Of a stretch of 32,421 bases of DNA, positions 7,200 to 14,988 are shown in pieces. The DNA is taken from positions 1-32,421 of the forward strand of contig JAJDEV010000157.1 in NCBI GenBank assembly GCA_029259605.1, written 5' to 3'. How positions within the stretch are numbered: position 1 is the stretch's first letter; each line of letters opens with the position of its first letter. The stretch comes from Planctomycetota bacterium. GTDB taxonomy: Bacteria; Planctomycetota; UBA1135; GCA-002686595. A program made the position numbers and the translations under genes. The notes under the pieces are model-generated. The model worked only from the letters and a program-made list of their open reading frames with translations, had not been told where the DNA came from and did not search any database.

Positions 7200-7733
7200 A
7201 TGAAACTCTCGAAACTCCCCTTCCTTTCCCTCGTTCCGTTCGTCGTCGCCTCGTGCGCGTCGCTCGGTTCCCCCGATTCCACGCGCGACGTCGTCTACGT
7301 CGCCGAAGCGTCCGGCGGTGCTTGAAGCGCGGGAGCCAAGGCCCGTGCGGCCATGGAATCGCTCGACGAAGTCACCGAATTGCGCATGAGCGGCGCACGC
7401 GCCGTCTTCCAAGTGAAGCGCGGTGAGACGCTCGAACCCAAGGAGATCCGCGAGGCGTTCGCGGACAAGGGCATGAAGCTCGAGAAGTTCGAGCCGATCG
7501 AACTCGCGCCCGCCAAGTCGGTCTACCACGTCAACGCCGCGGTCACATGAGCGAACACCGCCGGTGAGGTCCGTGCGACCTTGATGCAGAAGACCGGTGC
7601 GATCGACGTCTACTTCGAAGACACGATCGAGATCCTCATGCCTACGGAAGAAGCCCCCGACGACGAAGTCGTGGCGGCGGTGCTCGCGGCGAAGGAGATC
7701 AAGTACTCCTCGATCGAGCGCGGCGCGTTCTAG
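7200..7733 (+). CDS. Two-Sec lipoprotein with tandem HMA-like domains (probable selenoprotein)
   Basis: Read through TGA at 7323-7325 and 7548-7550, one frame from the ATG at 7200 to the TAG at 7731-7733 gives 177 aa. It has a lipoprotein signal (PFVVASC, lipid-attached Cys19) and then two related domains of about 70 residues with beta-alpha-beta-beta-alpha-beta character. Domain 1 contains GGA-U42-SAGAKARAAM; domain 2 contains AVT-U117-ANTAGEVRATL. Both UGAs occupy the position of the first metal-binding Cys of HMA (MerP/CopZ-like) domains; the second Cys of CxxC is missing in both. Each UGA is followed by a hairpin with an identical CGTGC loop. The function may be periplasmic metal or redox handling. 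It overlaps the next gene by one base. Two unrelated nonsense mutations at equivalent sites would be very unlikely. Confidence 0.82.
7336..7356 (+). promoter_or_regulatory. Candidate SECIS hairpin for UGA 7323
   Basis: The stem CCAAGGCC/GGCCATGG (7336-7343 with 7349-7356, one A-A mismatch) encloses a CGTGC loop starting 18 nt after the UGA, with G as second loop base. A competing stem (7327-7333 with 7342-7348) is possible. Confidence 0.6.
7567..7581 (+). promoter_or_regulatory. Candidate SECIS hairpin for UGA 7548
   Basis: The stem AGGTC/GACCT (7567-7571 with 7577-7581), extendable by two G-U pairs, encloses a CGTGC loop starting 21 nt after the UGA. The loop sequence and spacing match the hairpin after the first UGA. 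Confidence 0.6.
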
Positions 7734-8836
7734 TGAGCGCACTTCGGGCGAGCGCGGTCTCGGTCTTCGGGATCGCGCTCGTCTGCGCTTGCGCATCGGC
7801 GCCGCCCGCGTCGATGCGCACGGCGCGCTTCGAGCCCGTGGAAGACACGGGTTCGACCGCGAGCCTGCGCGGCCTGTGCGTCGTCGATCGCGACGTCGTG
7901 TGGGCGAGCGGAACGAACGGCGCCGTACTCCGTAGCGTCGACGGCGGAGCCTCCTGGACGAACGTCCACCCGGAGTCCGAGATGGACTTCCGCGACGTCG
8001 AGTCCTTCGACGCCGACGTCGCCTTCGTGATGAGCATCACGAAGCCCGCGGCCATCCTGCGCACGTTCGACGGCGGCGCGACCTGGGACGAGGTCTACCG
8101 CAGCCCGAACCCCGACGCGTTCTTCGACTCGCTCGCCTTCTTCGACCGCGAGCGAGGTTGCGTGTTCGGCGACCCGATGGACGGCGCGTTCGTCGTGCTC
8201 CGCACCGCGGACGGCGGCGACACCTGGCAACGCGTGCCCGCTGCGGACCTGCCGACGCCGTGTGAAGGCGAGGCCGCGTTCGCCGCGAGCGGCACCTGCA
8301 TCGCGACTGTCGGCGCAGCGCACGCGTGGATCGGAACCGGCGGCCTCGCGAGTCGCGTGCTCGTCTCGGGCGACGGCGGCGCCACCTGGAGCGCTGCGGC
8401 GACGCCGATGCAGGTGCCCGCACCCGCGAGCGGACCGACCGAACCGGACACCGCTCCGAGCCCGACGCAGGGCATCTACTCGGTCGCGTTCCGCGACGAG
8501 CGCCACGGCGTCGTCGTGGGCGGAGACTTCACGCGTCCCGAGGTCGGCGACCGCAACGCCGCGATCACGCGCGACGGCGGGCGCACCTGGGTCTCGGCTG
8601 TCGAACGCCCGCACGGCTATCGCTCCGCGGTCGCGTGGGTGCCCGACCGCGAGAACACGCTCGTCGCAGTCGGTCGCGCCGGCGCCGACTACTCCGAGGA
8701 TGGCGGGCGCACCTGGAGCGCCCTCGGCAAGCTCGGCTTCTACGCTATCGACTTCGCGCCCGGAGTCGATGGCTCGCACCCGGTCGGGTGGGCGGTCGGA
8801 GCGAACGGCCGCATCGCGCGCCTCGCCTTTCGCTAG
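7733..8836 (+). CDS. Ycf48/BNR-type beta-propeller lipoprotein
   Basis: 367 aa from a GTG start whose G is the last base of the preceding TAG stop (TAGTG), implying translational coupling to the two-Sec lipoprotein. It has a lipoprotein signal with lipobox VCAC. The body is a propeller with Asp-box repeats of the form (S/T)xDGGxxW: SVDGGASW, TFDGGATW, TADGGDTW, SGDGGATW, TRDGGRTW, SEDGGRTW. Such proteins (photosystem assembly factor Ycf48/HCF136 relatives, sialidase-like) usually act as scaffolds; no sialidase catalytic residues are evident. It may assemble or display the selenoprotein partner on the membrane, which is an inference from coupling alone. Confidence 0.88.
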   Translation: MSALRASAVSVFGIALVCACASAPPASMRTARFEPVEDTGSTASLRGLCVVDRDVVWASGTNGAVLRSVDGGASWTNVHPESEMDFRDVESFDADVAFVMSITKPAAILRTFDGGATWDEVYRSPNPDAFFDSLAFFDRERGCVFGDPMDGAFVVLRTADGGDTWQRVPAADLPTPCEGEAAFAASGTCIATVGAAHAWIGTGGLASRVLVSGDGGATWSAAATPMQVPAPASGPTEPDTAPSPTQGIYSVAFRDERHGVVVGGDFTRPEVGDRNAAITRDGGRTWVSAVERPHGYRSAVAWVPDRENTLVAVGRAGADYSEDGGRTWSALGKLGFYAIDFAPGVDGSHPVGWAVGANGRIARLAFR

Positions 8837-8853
8837 GGAACAGCGTCGAGCGC

Positions 8854-8980
8854 TAGCCCGGGTTATTCATGAGGCTTTCAGGCGACCTTGACGGGTCGTC
8901 GAGCCCGATGAGGACGGGGAGCGTTGATAAGGCGCGCAGCCGCGTCGAGCTCGGTGAAGCCTCATGGATGATCCGGGCTG
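8854..8980 (-). repeat. Palindromic MITE-like element, family A, copy A4 (127 bp, internally deleted)
   Basis: Opposite orientation to A2, A3 and A5. On the minus strand one full arm and the core are present (TCGACGACCCGTCAAGGTCGCC), but the second arm is cut down to its last 24 nt. The left end is in CTAG (8853-8856); the right end is eroded to CTGC. It lies 17 nt after the propeller gene stop (itself a CTAG) and immediately upstream of the sulfatase promoter. Confidence 0.88.
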
Positions 8981-8991
8981 CCGGTCCGCCC

Positions 8992-8997
8992 TATCAT
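8992..8997 (+). promoter_or_regulatory. -10 element of a probable leaderless promoter (sulfatase gene)
   Basis: TATCAT is followed by 6 nt (GCCGCG) and the ATG at 9004. The -35 region would fall in the right end of repeat A4 (about 8969-8974); no consensus -35 is seen. Confidence 0.4.
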
Positions 8998-9003
8998 GCC
9001 GCG

Positions 9004-11496
9004 ATGCCCGTCGCCCCTAGAGCCTTCGTCGTCGCCGCGCTCGTCGTGCTCACCGGATGCGCGGCGGAGACGGAGCGCAACGACCGCACGAACGTTCTGC
9101 TCGTGACGCTCGACACGACGCGCGCGGATCGCCTGGGCGCGTACGGCTACGAGCAGGCCCACACGCCGGCGCTCGACGCGCTGGCGAACGAGGGCGTCGT
9201 GTTCGACGCCGCGTACTCCCCCGCGCCGATGACGCTCGCCGCGCACGCGACGATGATGACCGGGTTGCTTCCTCCCGAGCACGGCGCGCGCGTCAACGGC
9301 ATCCACCGGCTCGCGGAGGGCGTGCCGACGCTCGGCGAGTGGCTGCAAGCGGACGGCTATCGCACGGGCGCCTTCGTCGCCGCGTTCGTGCTCGACGCGA
9401 AGTTCGGTTTGGCGCGCGGCTTCGACCACTACGACGACGACCTGACGCTGGCGTACGAGCAAGAGATCGAAGAGCAACTGTCGAGCTATCGCCCCGGCAA
9501 CCTCGTCGTCGACGCGACGCTCGCGTGGTTGGGCGAAGCCGTCGACGGGGCTCCGTTCTTCGCCTGGGTGCACCTCTACGACGCGCACTATCCGTGGCAT
9601 CCGCACGGCGACGGCACGGCGCATCCGAACGCCCCGACCGGCTCGTACGACGGCGAGATCACCTTCGCCGACGGGCAAGTCGGGCGGCTCGTCGCATACC
9701 TCGACGCGCACGGTTTGCGCGAGAACACGCTCGTCATGGTCGTCGCCGACCACGGCGAAGGGCTCGGCGACCACCATGAGATCGAGCACGCCTACCTGCT
9801 CGACGAAGAAGTGCTACGCGTGCCGTGGATCGTCCGTGGTCCCGGTGTGAAGCGCGGGCACCGCGTGGATGCGCTCGTCACGCTCGAGGACTTGCAGCCG
9901 ACGCTGCTCGACTTGCTCGGGATCGACGGTTCGATCACGCGCGGCCGCAGTCTGGCGCCGGCGTTGCGCGGCGCGCCGATCGTCGCCGGTGTGAGCTACG
10001 CCGAGACCGAGCTGCCGTGGACGGCCTACCGCTGGGCGCCGCAGTACAGCCTGACCACCGAGGCGTGGAAGTACGTGCGCACGCCGCGCACCGAGCTGTA
10101 CGACCGCGCGCGCGATCGCGCGGAGTACGCCAACTTGGCGGAGACCAAGCGCGACGTCGTCGAACGGCTCGACGCGCAGCTCACGGCGCTCGAGCAGACG
10201 TTCGTCGTGCGCGAAAGCGAGCTCGCGACGGTTTCGAACGAGGAGCTCGAACAGCTCGCGGCGCTCGGCTACGCGGCCGGCAGTGCGGCGCAACTGCCCG
10301 ACGCACGCGCCGACCTCGCGGACGTCAAGCAGCGCCTCGCGACGAAGGACCTCGCCACGAAGCTGCGCCAGGGTGTCGCGCTGGAGCTCGTGACGCCGGT
10401 CGAGCGCATCGAGCTGGCGCAGCGCATCGTCACGGAGAGTCCCGAGACACCAGCGTTCCACAACATGCTCGGCGAAGCGTTCGTCGCGGCGAACCTGCTG
10501 CGCGAAGCGATCCCGAGTTTCGAGCAGGCGCTCGAGCTCGCGCCGACGGACGCGGGCTTGCACTACTCGCTCGGCGACACGTTGCAGCTTGTGGAGCGCA
10601 CCGACGAAGCGCGCGTCCACCTCGAGATGGCGCTCGAGCTCGAGCCGGACATGGCCGCGGCGCACGTCGGCATGGGAAACGTGCTGCGCGCCGAGGGACG
10701 CCCCGACGTCGCGGCCGGCGAATACTCCGAGGCGTTGCGCCTGCGGCCCGACTACCCCGAGGCACACTACAACCTGGCCCATTCGTTCCTGGATCGCGGC
10801 ATGGCCGCGCCCGCGATCGAGAACTTCGAGCGCGCGCTCGCGGAGAAGCCGGGCTGGGGTCTCGCCCACGCGCAGCTCGCCAACCTGTACCTGACCGAGG
10901 GACCGTCCGAGCGAGCGGCGCCGCACTTCGACGCCGCGCTGCGCGTCTTCCCCGACGACGTTGACCTGCTCAACGACTACGGCGTTCTGCTCGTCGCGCT
11001 CGGACAGCCGAACCTCGCGCGCGATCAGTACGTGCGCGCCATCGAGCTTCGACCGGACTTCTATCGCCCGCATGTGAACTTCGCGGACCTCGCCTTCGAC
11101 TACGGCAACGACCAGAACGCGCTGCTGCGTTACGAGGAAGCGCTACGGCTCGCACCGCACCTGGCCGAGACCCCCGCCAAGCTCGCGCGCTTCCTCGCCA
11201 CGACGCCGAACGAAGCGTTTCGCGACGGCCCGCGCGCGGTGAACCTGGCCGAGCTCGCGGTCGAGCGCTCGGAAGGCAAGTCGGCGCCGATGCTCGACAC
11301 GCTCGCGATCGCGTACGCGTGCGCCGGGCGGTTCTCGGACGCGATCCCCGTCGCGCAGCGCGCGCGGAAGCGGGCGGAGTTCGTCGGCGAGGCGGCGTAC
11401 GCGAACGCGATCGGGGAGCGCCTCGAGCTCTTCGCGAACGGGCAAGCGTTCGTGGCGACGCGCATCGGCTCGTTGCAAGCACCCGAGGCCGAGTAG
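9004..11496 (+). CDS. Sulfatase-family lipoprotein fused to TPR domain
   Basis: 830 aa from the ATG at 9004; the longer ORF start lies inside repeat A4. It has a lipobox LTGC with Cys19. Residues 29-430 are an alkaline-phosphatase/sulfatase fold: NVLLVTLDTTRADRLG (metal Asp37), APMTLAAHATMMTG, VVADHGEGLGDH. The nucleophile position is Thr77 (TLAAH) rather than the CxPxR Cys/Ser that is converted to formylglycine, so the enzyme may be a phospho- or sulfo-transferase/hydrolase of the Thr type. From about residue 480 to 790 there are about nine TPR-type helical pairs (AFHNMLGEAFVAANLLREAI, ALLRYEEALRLAP). The substrate is unknown; it faces the periplasm. Confidence 0.88.
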   Translation: MPVAPRAFVVAALVVLTGCAAETERNDRTNVLLVTLDTTRADRLGAYGYEQAHTPALDALANEGVVFDAAYSPAPMTLAAHATMMTGLLPPEHGARVNGIHRLAEGVPTLGEWLQADGYRTGAFVAAFVLDAKFGLARGFDHYDDDLTLAYEQEIEEQLSSYRPGNLVVDATLAWLGEAVDGAPFFAWVHLYDAHYPWHPHGDGTAHPNAPTGSYDGEITFADGQVGRLVAYLDAHGLRENTLVMVVADHGEGLGDHHEIEHAYLLDEEVLRVPWIVRGPGVKRGHRVDALVTLEDLQPTLLDLLGIDGSITRGRSLAPALRGAPIVAGVSYAETELPWTAYRWAPQYSLTTEAWKYVRTPRTELYDRARDRAEYANLAETKRDVVERLDAQLTALEQTFVVRESELATVSNEELEQLAALGYAAGSAAQLPDARADLADVKQRLATKDLATKLRQGVALELVTPVERIELAQRIVTESPETPAFHNMLGEAFVAANLLREAIPSFEQALELAPTDAGLHYSLGDTLQLVERTDEARVHLEMALELEPDMAAAHVGMGNVLRAEGRPDVAAGEYSEALRLRPDYPEAHYNLAHSFLDRGMAAPAIENFERALAEKPGWGLAHAQLANLYLTEGPSERAAPHFDAALRVFPDDVDLLNDYGVLLVALGQPNLARDQYVRAIELRPDFYRPHVNFADLAFDYGNDQNALLRYEEALRLAPHLAETPAKLARFLATTPNEAFRDGPRAVNLAELAVERSEGKSAPMLDTLAIAYACAGRFSDAIPVAQRARKRAEFVGEAAYANAIGERLELFANGQAFVATRIGSLQAPEAE

Positions 11497-11507
11497 CCCC
11501 GACGCGC

Positions 11508-11915
11508 TCAGTCGCCGTCGGGCAGCAAGCGCCCCTGCAGCCACGCGCCGACGAACATGCCGGCGATCGCGACGAGGATCGGCGCGTTGCCGATTCCGAG
11601 GCTGGCGAGCGCGGCGCCCGGGCAAGCACCCGAGATGCCCCAGCCGACCCCGAACACGATCGCGCCGATCGCGGTACGGCGATCGAGGCGCGCGTCGGCC
11701 GCGTCGAAGCTCGCCGTGAACAATGGCCGACCGCGCAGGCGCGGTGCGAGCGCGAAGGCGAGCGCGGTCACGGCGATCCCTCCCCCCATGACGAGCAGGA
11801 GACCGAAGTCCGCGAGGTGCAGGAACGACAGCACGACTTCCGGGCGCGCCATCGTCGACCACGCGAGTCCGGCGCCGAACACCAGGCCGCCGAGCAGAAC
11901 CGCCAAGAGCCTCAC
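11508..11915 (-). CDS. YeeE/YedE transporter, C-terminal-type half (DUF6691-like)
   Basis: 135 aa from a GTG start at 11915 that overlaps the TGA of the preceding gene (GTGA), so translation is coupled. It has about four transmembrane segments. The motif GWGISGACPGAALASLG carries the conserved GACPG cysteine of YeeE/YedE proteins. It pairs with the upstream half to form one transporter; related YeeE imports thiosulfate using conserved membrane cysteines, and YedE has been proposed for selenium. The longer ORF in this frame overlaps the upstream gene and is not coding. Confidence 0.88.
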   Translation of the reverse strand: MRLLAVLLGGLVFGAGLAWSTMARPEVVLSFLHLADFGLLLVMGGGIAVTALAFALAPRLRGRPLFTASFDAADARLDRRTAIGAIVFGVGWGISGACPGAALASLGIGNAPILVAIAGMFVGAWLQGRLLPDGD

Positions 11916-12376
11916 GGTCCGAGCACCGGGCGCAGGAGGAACGCCGTCGCGATCGCGACGCCGAGGAAGAGCGGGACCGCGACCAAGGACGCGCGCGTGC
12001 AGCTCGACATCCCGCAGATGCCGTGACCCGACGTGCATCCGCGCGAGAGGCGCGTGCCGAAGCCGACGAACACGCCGCCGAGTCCGAGGCGCCACAGCGG
12101 GACCTCTGTCGTGAACCACGCGCCGTCGACGAGCAGCGTGAAGAGCGCCGCTCCCGCGATCAACCCGACGGCGAAGACGGTGCGCACGGTGCGCTCCCGA
12201 AGCATCCACGCCCGCTGGAACGCGGGACGCTGCGTGATGTACGAGATCGTCGTCGTGAAGAAGGCACTCGCGCCCGCGCGAAGGCCGGTCGCGACGAACA
12301 CGATCGCGACGCCGACGCCGATCAACACGCCGCCAGCGAGGTAGTGCGTCCAGCCCGTGGGGAAGAGCCCGTCCAT
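11912..12376 (-). CDS. YeeE/YedE transporter, N-terminal-type half
   Basis: 154 aa with about four transmembrane segments. The signature GFGTRLSRGCTSGHGICGMSS contains the two or three cysteines conserved in YeeE/YedE sulfur carriers. It lies 14 nt downstream of TfoX on the same strand, with TAGGAT 6 nt before its ATG, so it may have its own leaderless promoter or be cotranscribed. Substrate is inferred as thiosulfate or a related sulfur species. Confidence 0.9.
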   Translation of the reverse strand: MDGLFPTGWTHYLAGGVLIGVGVAIVFVATGLRAGASAFFTTTISYITQRPAFQRAWMLRERTVRTVFAVGLIAGAALFTLLVDGAWFTTEVPLWRLGLGGVFVGFGTRLSRGCTSGHGICGMSSCTRASLVAVPLFLGVAIATAFLLRPVLGP

Positions 12377-12390
12377 GTCCCGATCCTACG

Positions 12391-13032
12391 CTACGCCTTT
12401 CGCCGACGCGTCGGGCTCGCGTCCAAACGCTCGCGCAGGTTGCGTTTCACCGCGTCGGGTAGGCGGTCCCAACGCAGGTCGAGGCGCGCGCCCTCGAGCG
12501 CGTAGAGCAAATTCAGCGAACCCGGGTAGCCCGCTTCGAGCACGGCGCGATACGCACCGACGGCCCCCTCGCGATCGAGGTCGGCGCGCGTCGCGATGCC
12601 CGCGCCCCGCAGCCACACACTGCTCTTCGGTCCGATGTTCAGGAGGCTTTGAATCGGCCGTTTCGACGCGTCGCGCGGCGCGCGCTTCTTCTTGGCCTTC
12701 TTGTTCGTCGCCGCGGCGCGCGCGACCTCCACGGCCGCGGTCGCCCACTCGCGCAAACGTGCGCCGCGCTCGAGCACCTCGATCGGCACTTCGTAGTAGC
12801 CCGTCATCGGCTTCGCGCCGCGGTCTTCGAACGGGTTGAACGGTGCCGCGCCGAGCGCGATGTACCCGGGGACCGTGGACGCGTCGACCTTGAAGTAGAC
12901 GACGCCGTCGTCGATCAGGCCGAAGAACAGGTCGTCGCAGTAGAGCCCGATGCCGCCGAACATGCGTCGCGAGCGCAGCGCGCCGAGCCCTTGGAGGCGC
13001 TCGAACAACTCGTCGGCGGTCGGGTCTTCCAT
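12391..13032 (-). CDS. TfoX/Sxy family protein (N- and C-terminal domains)
   Basis: 213 aa. Residues 1-100 are a TfoX N-domain (LGALRSRRMFGGIGLYCDDLFFGLI, VVYFKVD, PMTGYYEVP). Residues 120-200 are a TfoX C-domain of helix-hairpin-helix type (LLNIGPKSSVWLRGAGI, RADL). A Lys-rich linker joins them. Sxy/TfoX promotes competence gene expression in gammaproteobacteria; in other phyla the role is unknown. The start at 13032 is supported by a -10 box 6 nt upstream. Confidence 0.9.
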   Translation of the reverse strand: MEDPTADELFERLQGLGALRSRRMFGGIGLYCDDLFFGLIDDGVVYFKVDASTVPGYIALGAAPFNPFEDRGAKPMTGYYEVPIEVLERGARLREWATAAVEVARAAATNKKAKKKRAPRDASKRPIQSLLNIGPKSSVWLRGAGIATRADLDREGAVGAYRAVLEAGYPGSLNLLYALEGARLDLRWDRLPDAVKRNLRERLDASPTRRRKA

Positions 13033-13038
13033 CGCGAA

Positions 13039-13044
13039 ATTGTA
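13039..13044 (-). promoter_or_regulatory. -10 element of a probable leaderless promoter (tfoX-like gene)
   Basis: On the minus strand TACAAT, 6-nt spacer TTCGCG, then ATG. It is the same arrangement and spacer as in front of the asparaginase gene. Confidence 0.5.
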
Positions 13045-13118
13045 CCCACGGCGGGCCTCTCAAAGTCCGAACCCAACGAGCCGCGCGCGTTTTCGCTCGG
13101 TCGGTATATCCTCCCGAC

Positions 13119-14543
13119 ATGCTGACTCTCGCACCTCTCGCGTTGTGCCTCGCGCCGGCGCTCGTCGTCGCTCCGGCGCAGGCCACCGAACGCCCCGACG
13201 CCGAGACGCTGGTCGCACAGGCGTGGCTGTTCCTTCCCGCGTACGACGGCGAACATCGTGCGTTCCTCAGCGACGAGCTTCGCACGAACACGGCGGTCGG
13301 CGCGCATCTGCTCGAGGCCGCCGTCGAGCTCGAGCCCGAGCACCTGCGCGGACTTTGGAGCCTCGGGCACGCGCGCATCCTGCTCGCCGAGGACGCGCGC
13401 AATCGCGACCTCGGCGACGTGGCGCGCGCGCACTACGTCGGCGCCGTGTCCGCACTGTCGCGCTCGATCGACCTGTTCCCGACGGACCCGTGGGCTTGCT
13501 ACGCGCGCGGTGCCGCGCACACCGCGTTCGGCGCGGACAACGCGGCGCTCCGCGACCTCGACGCCGCGATCGAGAACGCGGACGCGCTGATCGCGAACGG
13601 CGACAACTCGATCTCCTGGCTGCGGTTCAAGGCGCTCGAGTGGCGCGCGGAGGTGCTGATGCGCCTCGGCGAGCACGAGCGCGCGCGCGCTGCCTTGCGC
13701 GCGTTCCACTCCGAGTTCTCGAACAACAACTGGCCGCTCTACATCGCGCTCGCGGAGAGCTACGAGCGTGAGCGCGACTTCGCGGGCGCGCGCGCGAGCT
13801 ACGACGACATCGTCGCTGAGTTCCCGACGGATCACCAGGCGTACGGGTTGCTCGGCTACCTCGAGGGGCTCGTCGACGACCGCGAGCGCGCGACGTCGCG
13901 TCTGCTCGAGGCGATCGAGAACGAGCTCGAGCCCGACATGTACCTGCGCATGTGGCTCTTCCTCCTCGCGACCGACGACGCGCTCGCGAGCGCCGAGTCG
14001 GACCTACGCCTCTTTCTGGAGAACCCGCCCGACTCGCTCTCCGATTGGGACCGCGGGCTCGGCCTGTTCACGCTCGGCGAAGGCACGCCGGCGGAGTTCC
14101 TCGAGCGCGCGCGCGCCGAGGTCGAGCGGCGCATCGCGGCCGACGAAGCGCTCGACGACCTGATGTGCGAGGCGAGCTTCTACGCCGGTTGGCGCGAGGA
14201 GCGCGGCGGCAACCCGCGCGCGGCGCTCGACGCCTACCGCGCGGCGCTCGCGTTCCATCCGCCCAAGTGGAAGTGGGAGTGGGCCTTCGCGCGACTGGCC
14301 TTCGCACGCCTCGCCGCGGAGCTCGAGCTCGCGGCAGCCCCGCCGTTCACGATCGATGGCGACGAGCTCGCGTGGGACGGCGAGACGGCGCGTATCGAGC
14401 ACGCGACCTGGCACGTGCCCGGGACCGAGCAGCCGGTGCGCGAGCTCGGCCGCGACCCGCTGCCCGGCGACCTCTTCCAGGCGAACGTGCGCTACGCCGA
14501 CGGCCGCGCGGCGCTGGTCCGTTTCGTCGTCGACGCGCGCTGA
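13119..14543 (+). CDS. Exported TPR-repeat protein
   Basis: 474 aa with a signal peptide (MLTLAPLALCLAPALVVAPAQA). The body is alpha-helical with at least six TPR-like units (for example LLEAAVELEPEHLRGLWSLG, LSRSIDLFPTDPWACYARGA, ALDAYRAALAFHP), and a short beta-rich tail from about residue 415. No catalytic motif is visible; the role is unknown, probably protein-protein contact in the periplasm. TATATC lies 8 nt before the ATG and may be its -10. It converges with the RidA gene (9-bp gap). Confidence 0.8.
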   Translation: MLTLAPLALCLAPALVVAPAQATERPDAETLVAQAWLFLPAYDGEHRAFLSDELRTNTAVGAHLLEAAVELEPEHLRGLWSLGHARILLAEDARNRDLGDVARAHYVGAVSALSRSIDLFPTDPWACYARGAAHTAFGADNAALRDLDAAIENADALIANGDNSISWLRFKALEWRAEVLMRLGEHERARAALRAFHSEFSNNNWPLYIALAESYERERDFAGARASYDDIVAEFPTDHQAYGLLGYLEGLVDDRERATSRLLEAIENELEPDMYLRMWLFLLATDDALASAESDLRLFLENPPDSLSDWDRGLGLFTLGEGTPAEFLERARAEVERRIAADEALDDLMCEASFYAGWREERGGNPRAALDAYRAALAFHPPKWKWEWAFARLAFARLAAELELAAAPPFTIDGDELAWDGETARIEHATWHVPGTEQPVRELGRDPLPGDLFQANVRYADGRAALVRFVVDAR

Positions 14544-14552
14544 GCGCGGCCC

Positions 14553-14960
14553 TCAGCTCGCAGCCGCGACGACGGCGACGGCGTCGAGCTCGAGCAAGAA
14601 CTCGGGGTGCGCCAGGCCGGCGACCTGCAGGACGCTGATCGTGGGCGGCCGCTCGAGCCGTCCGAAAACGCGCTGGAAGGCCTCGAACGCGCCGCGCGGC
14701 GACTGGCCCTGCACGAGGTACACGTTCCACTTGACGATGTCGTTCGGGCTGGCGCCGGCGGCCTCGAGGACCGTGACGAGGTTGCGCGCGACCTGCTCGG
14801 CCTGCGCAGCCATGTCGCCGGATCCGACGATGCCTCCCTCGCCATCGACGGCGTTCTGTCCGCCGACGTAGACGACGCGGTGCGGGCCGTCGACGGTGAT
14901 CGCTTGCGAGAACGCGGGATTGCGGTGCATCCCGCTCGGGTTCAGGTGCTGGACGTTCAT
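14553..14960 (-). CDS. RidA/YjgF family protein lacking the catalytic Arg
   Basis: 135 aa, typical RidA length and fold markers: FSQAITVDGPHRVVYVGGQ, QVARNLVTVLEAAGAS, IVKWNVYL, and LELDAVAVV at the end. In enamine/imine deaminases the P-x-RS block carries the essential Arg (Arg105 in E. coli RidA); here the block reads PPTISVLQVAGL, without Arg. It may therefore belong to a non-deaminase subgroup. A GAGGA Shine-Dalgarno-like sequence precedes the ATG. It follows the CGNR regulator by 28 bp on the same strand, suggesting one operon. Confidence 0.88.
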   Translation of the reverse strand: MNVQHLNPSGMHRNPAFSQAITVDGPHRVVYVGGQNAVDGEGGIVGSGDMAAQAEQVARNLVTVLEAAGASPNDIVKWNVYLVQGQSPRGAFEAFQRVFGRLERPPTISVLQVAGLAHPEFLLELDAVAVVAAAS

Positions 14961-14988
14961 GCTTTGGGTCCTCGTGTCGGGTGTGGTG

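Noticed and set aside
7353-7550. Stand-alone 65-aa gene starting at the internal ATG
   Set aside because: It lacks the lipoprotein signal that lies in frame upstream and is only the middle part of the read-through protein.
7200-7733. Pseudogene with two nonsense mutations
   Set aside because: Both TGAs lie at equivalent repeat positions and no frameshift or other stop exists. Coding character is uniform throughout.
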